NCBI GenBank assembly: GCA_963210315.1
Contig: OY723266.1
Span: 2,046,001-2,110,000 of the forward strand
Length of the DNA: 64,000 bases
Direction: 5' to 3'
Source: Rhynchopus euleeides
Taxonomy: Eukaryota > Euglenozoa > Diplonemea > Diplonemida > Diplonemidae
A program made the translations under genes and the position numbers. How positions within the stretch are numbered: position 1 is the stretch's first letter; each line of letters starts with the position of its first letter. This document shows, in pieces, positions 53,490 to 61,643 of the stretch. The notes beneath the pieces were generated by a model. The model had not been told where the DNA came from. It did no database searches and worked only from the letters and a program-made list of their open reading frames with translations.

Positions 53490-56400
53490 ATGCACCGACA
53501 TCCGACCCGACCCCCACCCCACCACCGCGAGTTCTCCCCCACGCGCCTCTCTGCGCTTTCCCTCTGTGTGCTCTGCCTCCTGGCCTCCTCCAGAATCCCG
53601 ACTGCCGCTGCGGCTACCACAGCCACCACCTCCTCTCCCTCCTCCCCCCCACCTGGCAGCCCTGCTGCCGCTGCGTCCGCCACCGACCTGCTGTGGAACC
53701 TCTCACAGGCGGTGCTGTGGGATGTCGAGGAGTATCAAGACAGCAGCACCCCGGGGGGGTATACGCTGCTGCGGGACGACCCCCGCATCCTCCGCGCCCT
53801 GGCAGAATGGGAGCGGGTGACCTGCGCCAGGTTTGCCGGGCCTTCCTCCTCCTCCTCCCCCTCGGTGCGCCTCCTATTCAGGGCGGGGGGTGGTGGGGGT
53901 GCCTCCTGCATGTCTCACACTTTAGGGAGGTCGGGGGTGCCGAATGTCATCGAGGTGCCTCGGGGTTGCACCTCCTCGGGGCTGATCCGCGAGGTAGGGC
54001 GTGCCTTTGGCATCCCATGCCAGCACCGTCGGGAGGATCGGGACGAGTTCCTCGCCATTTCGGAGGAAAACATATCGCCGGAGGCCGCGCCGCTCTTTTC
54101 AAAGGGAGGTGTCGGGGTTGCCGGGGATATCCTCCAGACCCTTCCGTTTGACCATGCCAGTGCGATCTCCCTGGGGTACTCTGAACACTCTAGAGGTGAC
54201 CCGGGTGATCCAACCTTCCGAACCGCATCAAGTGAGATACCTTACGGGACACGGCAGGGCACTCTCTCCCAAGGCGATGTATCTGCCTTCCACCTTCTCT
54301 ATGGCACATGCGGTGGAGCGCCCACCCCAGCTGCAGCGGTCTCCCTCCCCGTTGCAGACATCCTCCACTCCCTCGAGGCGAACGATCTCGGCGGGGTTGC
54401 CGGAGGGGCAACTTCCTACACCGCGCTCCCCCGCGGGGCTGCCTCGGATGGTCTCCTCCCCCCCACAGGGGCCCGGGGCGCCCAGCTCCCCTCCGGGGAT
54501 GACCCGGTTCTCATCCCGGCGGATGCCGCCACCTCTGTGGAGGGTGCGGCGCTTCTGGAGAGCGGCGCCCTCTCCGGCACGCTGCACCTCCCCGCCGTGC
54601 CTCTGCAGTACACCATCACACGCGCAGCCGGGGGTGGGGGGGGCGACGCAGCAGCGCTTGACAGCCTCCTCCGCGTCTCCCCGGGGCACTTGGGAAGCCC
54701 CCCCTACGTCGCTCTCCCCCGGGAGGGGAACGTGACAGCCCGGGTCGTGTCGCTCGGTGTCGAGGCGTTGGAGGGGGGTGGCGAGCAGGGGGGCTCCGCC
54801 CCCAGCCAACACACCTGGGTGCAGATCCCCCGCGGGACCCTCACGCTGCACCCGACAGGCGCGGCGGCGGAGCAGGGTGGGGTTTTCGTCCTGGAGGTGA
54901 CCTTCCCCGGAGGTGTGTCGATCCGCCGGACCTTCGAGGTGGCTGCGGCAGGGCCACGCTGTGTCGACGGCTGCAATGCGGGGTCCTGCCTCCGGACAGG
55001 CCTGGTGGGGTCCTGCACCTGCAAGGCACCCTACGACGGAGGGTTGGGGTGCGCCGCCTCTGCCGGGTGCAGCTCCAACTACATCGCGGAGTTCCGCACC
55101 GGAAACTGCGGTGCGTGGGAGGTGTTCGAGTCGGAGGTGCTGCGTGCCGACCCGGAGAGGGAGGGGTCGCACGTCTCGCTGGACCCTGCGGTGCGCGGGG
55201 GGCTGCGTGTCGGGAACCCGATGAACCCGCGTGTCCCGATGGAGCACGTCGACTTCGAGCAGATCACAAACCCCATCCACGAGAAGTGGGTCCCCCAGGC
55301 GAGCCTCGCGTTCGGCACCCCAGTGCGGCCGGAGCGGATCACATATTATGTGAGCCGGACGGAGAAGGCGACCCCCTTTGCGACATTCTTCGGAGCCTCC
55401 GGGGATTCTCTCGCATGCCTCAGCATCTATGAGACAGTCACCGATTCGGATTTCGTCGGGCGCTACGGATTCGTCGACATCCGGATCGACTGGGCCCTCC
55501 GCACATACGACGTCTACCAAAACCACCGCATCACCACACGGGGCGCCGCATTCTACAACGACAGCAGTGCATGCTCCGCTCTCTCCTCCGTGTCACTCTT
55601 TGGGGATGGCTTCTTCGACTCCTTCCATGTGTGGTGCCATGACTACGCAGAGGTGGCTGGGTCTGCCTACGAAGGCACCCTCACACAGGCCAGCATGCGG
55701 CAGGGCGGTGCAGTCGCAGAGGTGCGCATCCACTCCGCCGGTGCCTCCTCCCCTGCCGCTGACGCTGGGGCTGCTGGGCAGGCTGGGGGCGGTGTCGCCC
55801 CTGCCGCAGCCGCCCTGCGGCTCTTCCCCGGCGTGCCACCCGCCGGAGCCGCAGCGGCAGTCGAGGGGCTCCTGGCGCCGGGGTCACCCGAATCCGCCGT
55901 GGCGGGGCAGCTCGCAGCCCTGCTGCCCAGCAGGGGTGGTGGTGTCGCAGCGGGGGCTGCCCCAACAGGCTACCTCCTGCCGGCTGCTGCGGCAGGGGCG
56001 GGGCAGGGGTTCCTCAGATTCGGCGTCGGCCCCCTCCCAGCAGTGCCCTCCTTCGACACCCGGCGCGACGCCCACCTCTTCTACAACCTGTGGAACCTCT
56101 CTGATTCGGTCTTCTCCGCCGCCGACACCGCTGCCGGCGGCGGCACAGCCCCTCCCGACCTCCTCCCGACACAGCCCCTCTTCCTTCCGGAGGCAAACAG
56201 GTGGAATGGGAGGAAGCGGGGCTATCTCGCGATGGTGGCGCCCGAGGAGGTCGCCTTTGCGGTGAAGGGGTACTGCAGCAAGGGGTACTACAACTCATTC
56301 GACGAGGTGGCGGTGCATGCTGTGGAGAGGCAGCCCTCGCGTGCGGATGCGGGGGTGCGGTATGCGGGGGCCGCGTCGCTGCTGGTGCTTCAGGGAGGTT

Positions 56401-57149
56401 TCATATTCTCCTACGACCTCCCCCACGTGATGCCGGTGTCTATCTCGGTCTACGCGATGCCTGCGCTGCCGCCGCTCCCATCAGGCGCAGCAGCGTCAAC
56501 CAACGTGCTCACCCTCAGCCTCCAGGGCGATGACGAGTCCCTCCCAGTCGCCTTCGCCCTCCGAGGCGACAACACCACAACCCTCACCATCGGCAGCGCC
56601 ACCCCTGCCTTGCTAACGCCTGCCACCCTGCAGGGCACTGCCTACCGCCTCCCAGCGGACTCCTGGGTGCAGGTTCTGCTGAGGTTCAACCGGTCTGCAG
56701 GGCGTTGTGGGGCTGTGGCGCTGTCGGTTGTTTCGGCGGGTGGTGGTGGGAGTGGTGGTGGTGGTGTGTCATTCGAGCCTGTGCTGCTGTGTGAGGAGGC
56801 AGGCTTCTTCGGCGACCAGGGCTTCTCCCACGTGCAGCTGCAGGCGGCTGAAGGGTGTAGGTTTGACGACCTCCGGGTGGACTGCGGTGAGGGGGGGGAG
56901 GGGCAGCGCGGCACACCCGCACCCCCGGCGGGGGGTTCGGGGGGAGGTGTGTCTGCGGCGGTTGTGGCGGTCGCGGTTGCGGCGGGTGTCGTGGCGTGTG
57001 CTGCCGCGGTGCTGGCGGTGGTGTTCGTGAGGCAGAGGCGTGGGTTTGCGGAGGCGGTGTCGGGTGTGATGCTGATGCGGGACCAGCGCCGGCAGCTCGA
57101 GGAGTCTGACGTGGAGGAGATGGAGTACACCATGCTGAGTGCGGAGTGA
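53490..57149 (+). CDS. Type I membrane protein with a catalytically dead astacin-like domain
   Basis: A single exon of 1219 residues from the ATG at 53490. A signal peptide is present (LSALSLCVLCLLASSRIPTA). Residues about 70-290 follow astacin (M12A): WERVTCARF, then where HExxHxxGxxHExxRxDRD is expected the protein reads R167-E-V-G-R171-A-F-G-I-P-C177-Q-H-R-R-E-D-R-D, then ISEENI, GTLSQGDVSAFHLLYGTC. All three zinc ligands are changed (His to Arg, Arg, Cys), and the Met-turn SxMHY is replaced by SAISL. Next come an EGF-like Cys cluster (about 490-520), a region with a lectin-like or laminin-G-like look (about 570-740), Ala/Gly-rich linkers, one TM helix near 1154-1180 and a short acidic cytoplasmic tail. 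A pseudoenzyme binding or adhesion role is likely. The similarity call rests on motif order. Confidence 0.78.
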   Translation: MHRHPTRPPPHHREFSPTRLSALSLCVLCLLASSRIPTAAAATTATTSSPSSPPPGSPAAAASATDLLWNLSQAVLWDVEEYQDSSTPGGYTLLRDDPRILRALAEWERVTCARFAGPSSSSSPSVRLLFRAGGGGGASCMSHTLGRSGVPNVIEVPRGCTSSGLIREVGRAFGIPCQHRREDRDEFLAISEENISPEAAPLFSKGGVGVAGDILQTLPFDHASAISLGYSEHSRGDPGDPTFRTASSEIPYGTRQGTLSQGDVSAFHLLYGTCGGAPTPAAAVSLPVADILHSLEANDLGGVAGGATSYTALPRGAASDGLLPPTGARGAQLPSGDDPVLIPADAATSVEGAALLESGALSGTLHLPAVPLQYTITRAAGGGGGDAAALDSLLRVSPGHLGSPPYVALPREGNVTARVVSLGVEALEGGGEQGGSAPSQHTWVQIPRGTLTLHPTGAAAEQGGVFVLEVTFPGGVSIRRTFEVAAAGPRCVDGCNAGSCLRTGLVGSCTCKAPYDGGLGCAASAGCSSNYIAEFRTGNCGAWEVFESEVLRADPEREGSHVSLDPAVRGGLRVGNPMNPRVPMEHVDFEQITNPIHEKWVPQASLAFGTPVRPERITYYVSRTEKATPFATFFGASGDSLACLSIYETVTDSDFVGRYGFVDIRIDWALRTYDVYQNHRITTRGAAFYNDSSACSALSSVSLFGDGFFDSFHVWCHDYAEVAGSAYEGTLTQASMRQGGAVAEVRIHSAGASSPAADAGAAGQAGGGVAPAAAALRLFPGVPPAGAAAAVEGLLAPGSPESAVAGQLAALLPSRGGGVAAGAAPTGYLLPAAAAGAGQGFLRFGVGPLPAVPSFDTRRDAHLFYNLWNLSDSVFSAADTAAGGGTAPPDLLPTQPLFLPEANRWNGRKRGYLAMVAPEEVAFAVKGYCSKGYYNSFDEVAVHAVERQPSRADAGVRYAGAASLLVLQGGFIFSYDLPHVMPVSISVYAMPALPPLPSGAAASTNVLTLSLQGDDESLPVAFALRGDNTTTLTIGSATPALLTPATLQGTAYRLPADSWVQVLLRFNRSAGRCGAVALSVVSAGGGGSGGGGVSFEPVLLCEEAGFFGDQGFSHVQLQAAEGCRFDDLRVDCGEGGEGQRGTPAPPAGGSGGGVSAAVVAVAVAAGVVACAAAVLAVVFVRQRRGFAEAVSGVMLMRDQRRQLEESDVEEMEYTMLSAE

Positions 57150-58551
57150 GCTTGGGGTAGTCAGGGTAGGGGTGAGGCCTAGGAGGGTGAGGCGCGAAAT
57201 CAACCACACGCGCTGCCCCAGCGCTCTCCAACGCCCAGCAAAGCCAAGCGCGATCAGCCCCCTCGGGATCAAAGCGCCGTGCCGCCATGGCCTGAAAAGT
57301 CTCACGTCGAGGCAGGGGGTATTGTGCCCTTTGCAGTCAGGTGTTCCCCCCTGGGGGGTCGGCGTACAAACAACGTGGCCTGATTCTCTTTCCCGGGAGG
57401 GGGTGGGGGGTGCCGTGCGATGTTCCGTTGTATTGATGGGGCTGTGTGGTGTGGTCTTGCCATCTTGGCTGGGGCGGTGATGGGAGCGGTGCACTGATCC
57501 AAGATATTTCTTGTACCCTGTGGGTGTCCTTCGCTGCCACCTTCGTTCGCTGCCTGGAAGATTCGAGTGTGTTGATCGTGGGTGCCTCCATCGCAGGTGG
57601 GTATGCGTTCTCCGCTCCGCACAGAGGATATCCGCGTGAGCAGGAGAGGCGTTTTCTTTGGTAGAACGAAATCACCCTCGGGCGAGACGTGCGTTCGGCC
57701 TAAAAAGGAGCTGTGGCAGCAATGTGGGCGTGTTTCTCTGCATCATTTGCTTCTCTGCCTCATCAGGCCATCCACCTTCCTTCTGCAGATTGACACACCG
57801 GTTGCACAAACGAATTCATTGCGTACATCGGCTTTTACTTCAGGTTCCTTTGCGTCTTTGCGCCAGAACGAATATCTTTATGTGTGTTCCCCGCGAAGCC
57901 AAACATATCGAGGTGTCATGAGGTAACGCAGCAGGGGCTGCCGTGTGCGTTTTGCTGCTCCCAGCCTTCACACAAACATCACCTCCCTTCGCGTCTCGTT
58001 CCCGACACTGGCCCTGCCTCACTGATGCCGTCGTTTTCTGTTGTTTTTTTAGATCAGCCCCGTTGGAAATAAACTGCAGATGGGCACCTTCAAACGCGTG
58101 ATCTCGGCACTGTTGCAACGGAACAACAGCAACGCCCGCTTTTTAGAACTCTCGCTGCATTTGTCTGTGCCAAATTTCCCGATCTGCTCAAACCTTAGAA
58201 GCAACAAAGAATTGTTAAAGCAGAGGCCGGGGTTCTTCGCCATCCTGCAGGCTTCGGCGCTGCGGAGAGGGGACCTTTCGACGTTTCTCTCACAGAAGCA
58301 GGAGAACACGCGCCGAAGGCGCACCTCTTCCTTTCCAGCACCGACTAGCGAAGCCCCACACACCTCACACAGAAAAAACCATCGGAGACCGGCAGTGTGG
58401 CGCACTACCACCAGGCTGTGGTGCATGTCACCCCCCTTGCTGTCTTCCGCACGTGAGATGGCGGGCATCGATACCCACGAGATGTGGTGTTTCGTACTGA
58501 TCATGCTGCGACATGTTTGTTTGTCACGAATTGAAAGAAAACCCCCCCCCC
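57150..58551. other. Intergenic; no gene recognised
   Basis: Mixed-composition sequence without codon-biased frames. Short ORFs here (57302-57675 minus, 58049-58634) have no recognisable content. A C run and CCTAGGGGGG mark the start of the inverted-arm element. Confidence 0.45.
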
Positions 58552-59702
58552 TAGGGGGGGTCAAATGCCACCCTTTTACGTGGACAAACACGATTTTTCA
58601 AAAAACCGGCGCAGAGGCCCCAAAGCCCCCGTAAACCCTCCAAACCCCCCCAGATCGGTCCGGAAACCCATCGAACCCCACTTTTCCACCATTCCGGGCA
58701 CCTCAGGTGCCCGAATTGGGGTACCTAAATTTTGTGCCACCGTTTGGTACCGGACAGTGCCACTGTGTGGGAGGTTGGAAAAGAAAATTCCCCAACACAC
58801 CACATCTGAGGGTTGCAATGCATGTTGCTTGCCAACCACGTCATCCGGTGGGTGTCAGGCGCTATGTAGGTGGCATTAGCCAGGTCTTCGATGAGTTCTG
58901 GCTTGTATATGTACCTCCCTGCCACCATGCACCGGGAGGCTGCCTGTAGGTACGGAACAAGTCCAGATGGTCGTGTGATTCCTGTGCAGCAGTGCTCCAC
59001 AACCGGGATGTGTTGACAACGACTGTTGCAACACGAGCTGTACATTCCGGGAACACACGAAGTGCGCTGTCGTGGTACCCATTGTGCCAGAATTGGTAGT
59101 TGCTGCGGTCTACTTTGCCTGGCCCAAGAGCACTGGTACTGAACGGTGCAATATGCGTGGCGAGGTGAATGCAACGGAAGGGCGCAAAGTCAATACAGCT
59201 CTCGGATGGCGGGTGGTGGTGCCACTAGTGTGTGACGTTCACTCGAGGATACAACGCATCACAATGAATCAGCAACCGTGGACCGAGTACAATACGCTCT
59301 CTGTGGCTGGTGTGGGGGACAAAGGCAGTGCCTGTGCCGCAGGCAGGGAGGTACATATACAAGCCAGAACACATCGAAGACCTGGCTCATGCCACCTACA
59401 TAGCGCCTGACACCCACCGGATGACGTGGTTGGCAAGCAACATGCATTGCAACCCTCAGATGTGGTGTGTTGGGGCATTTTCTTTTCCAACCTCCCACAC
59501 AGTGGCACTGTCCGGTACCAAACGGTGGCACAAAATTTAGGTACCCCAATTCGGGCACCTGAGGTGCCCGGAATGGTGGAAAAGTGGGGTTCGATGGGTT
59601 TCCGGACCGATCTGGGGGGGTTTGGAGGGTTTACGGGGGCTTTGGGGCCTCTGCGCCGGTTTTTTGAAAAATCGTGTTTGTCACCCCCATTTGACCCCCC
59701 CT
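58552..59702. mobile_element. 1.15-kb element with ~370-bp inverted arms
   Basis: 58552-58923 and 59342-59702 are inverted copies, nearly identical apart from a few bases and a short insertion at 58568-58582. Each arm encodes the same C-terminal protein stretch reading outward (GRYIYKPE, IAPDTHRMTWLASNMHCNPQ, SGTKRWHKI and a stop): minus strand in the left arm (58725), plus strand in the right arm (59540). The ~420-bp spacer extends the left-arm frame upstream (minus strand to 59174), with several Cys/His. Long arms recall Mutator-like or foldback elements. Target duplication cannot be judged, since both outer flanks are C/G runs. Confidence 0.7.
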
Positions 59703-61061
59703 ACCCCCCCCCCCCCCCCCCCCCCCGGGTCTCCGCTGGTCGTTATCCTTCGTCAAATCCTCGTCAGTTTTCAGATTATTCAACAGAAAATGCACTAAAA
59801 TGCACTGACGACCACCCCGTAGCGAAGACCCCCCCCCCCCCGGGCATAAACCGAAACCCGCACTGGGAACAGCGTCCCTCCACAAACCCCCCCCCTCTCG
59901 GGCACACAAAAGGACTAACATTGCAAGAAGGTGCTGGGAGATTTACTTTTCCATTCACTCTCGACGATCAAACCCCCCCTCTGGGCACACAGGGGTGGGG
60001 CTGCCGCCTTGGAAGGGGCAACCTTTCTCTCTCATAGTAGAATCCGAACCACGACCCTTCAACAGACTGCGCGGCGCATGCGGGTGTGGCAGTGGCAACA
60101 TAGATTATTTATTGGGGCGGGGGGGTGGTGGCCTTTGCGCTTGGCAATGGGGTGGGGGGGAGGGTTGTGTGTGGTGGTGTCAGATGCGGAATCGGTGAGT
60201 TTCGCAGTGGGGTGGGGTGGGGTGGGGTGTGGCCATGCCATGCCGATGTGTTACTGGGGGGGTTCAAATACAAGCCGTACGGCTTCTATTCAAATTTTTG
60301 GGGTTTTGGGTGCAGAAAGTGCCTGCAAAACCCGAAAAATTGAATAGAAGCCGTACGGCTTGTATTTGAACCCCCCCAGTAAGAGCCCCCCACCCCCATC
60401 CCCTCCATCCCATGAGCTGTGGGGTTGTCAGGGAACCCAGAACGTCAGCGAGAAGCCTGCTCCTTGGTGCCACCCCCGCACCTCTTATGTTGTATGCCAG
60501 TTCCGAGCGACGAAGCGTAGCGAAGTCGCGAGGATACGATTCAGCGGGGGCACAGATAGTTTCCTTTGAAGCGATCTCTGCACGTTGAACACCGCCACCA
60601 CCCCCACAACAGGCTTCCCCCCATCAAAAGGGAAAGGGAATCGCCGCAGCTGCGTTCTACACACATTGCTATTGGGGCTCATCACCCAGCACACACACGA
60701 CACGTGAGTTAGGCCTTTTCCGTCTATTGCCTGACCAAAAGTACCCCACCACCCCCCCCTCCCCCCCCCCAACCAGCACCGCCACCAGCGCACCGCAAAA
60801 CTCTGCAACACAGAGGGCACCGGTGCCTGTGGGGGTTGCCTGTATCTGTATTTCTCTCTCTTTTGTGCGGTGACCCCCTCCCCCCCCCTCTTTTTCCCCC
60901 CACCCTACACGTTTTTCTCAAAGCAGCAGTTCATCCCCCCCCCCTTCTTGAGGCGTGGTGGGACGGGCTACGTTACGAGAGGCCGGTAGCTAGAGCGCAA
61001 CAGACCCCCCCCCCCCCACTCCCCCTCCACGATCGCAACAATTTTCCCCCCACCCCTGCCA
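59703..61061. other. Intergenic with MITEs and a palindromic element
   Basis: 23-base C run at 59704-59726; MITE-4 copy 59727-59838; 59912-59978 equals the repeat at 13742-13808; palindromic element at 60251-60382; GAGCGACGAAGCG repeat at 60505-60520. The stretch before 61062 is C-rich and probably leads the next gene. Confidence 0.55.
60251..60382. mobile_element. Palindromic MITE (132 bp)
   Basis: TTACTGGGGGGTTCAAATAC through GTATTTGAACCCCCCCAGTA A: the arms of about 55 bp are almost perfect, with an AGCCGTACGGCT palindrome within each. If TA is the target site, the element ends are CTGG and CCAG, similar in style to MITE-1. Confidence 0.8.
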
Positions 61062-61643
61062 ATGGCTGACATGGAGACACACGAAAGGGGTTTGGCCGCG
61101 CGGAAGGGGAGCGGCGAGATGTCGAGCATCGGTTACGACGACAGCAAGCCGACACCCCGGCAGAACACGGCGTCCTACCAGGGGCCCTGCCTGTGGTGGC
61201 TGCAGAACCAGCAGAGCGGGTGTGAGGAGGACCAGGATGTGCAGACAGTGAGCTACGAAAGGCGGATAGAGGCCGCGACGTCGCTGCAGGATGCCATGAA
61301 TCCGATGACATCGCTGCTGGAGAACACTGCTGTGGAGACGATCGAAGTCATGTGGAAGAAGGGCTCTATTGGCGAGGTGGTGGCCCGCATCGACTGCGAA
61401 GAGACAGCCCTCCACGGCCGTGCGGTGCTCCAGTGGCGCAGCGGCAGCAACTCCCCCCGCATCGTCTTCCCCCAGGACAACGGCTTCGTGCTGCCCCTGC
61501 CCCCCCAGCGCCCACACCTCGCCCTGCTTCTCCCTGAGCTCTGCTTCCTCTTCACGGAGGCGAACATCCAGCACAACCTCCACAAGTGGGGCATCATAGA
61601 CGAGGCTCTCCCGCCCGTGCACCAGCAGAACCTGCAGCAGGAG
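61062..61643 (+). CDS. Unknown protein, first exon (194 codons)
   Basis: ATG at 61062 (ATGGCTGACATGG), open to a good donor (GAG|GTATGTG at 61643/61644) in phase 0, with strong G/C third positions after residue 20. The N-terminus is polar (MADMETHERGLAARKGSGEM). The rest looks globular (CLWWLQNQQSGCEEDQDVQT, ETIEVMWKKGSIGEVVARID, HLALLLPELCFLFTEANIQH). I recognise no family. A candidate second exon is 62257-62583, which has a CCTTCCCTTCAG acceptor, is in phase and reads ARYSNRLEGKLF, with donor CAG|GTGGGT. It could end with a short exon after the TTTTTGACAG acceptor (to the TAG near 62954). These downstream exons are tentative because part of 62350-62480 resembles a dispersed repeat. Confidence 0.6.

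Noticed and set aside
52604..54151. 515-codon ORF on +
   Set aside because: Overlaps the pseudo-astacin gene in another frame; Pro/Arg/Ser noise with no signal peptide or domain.
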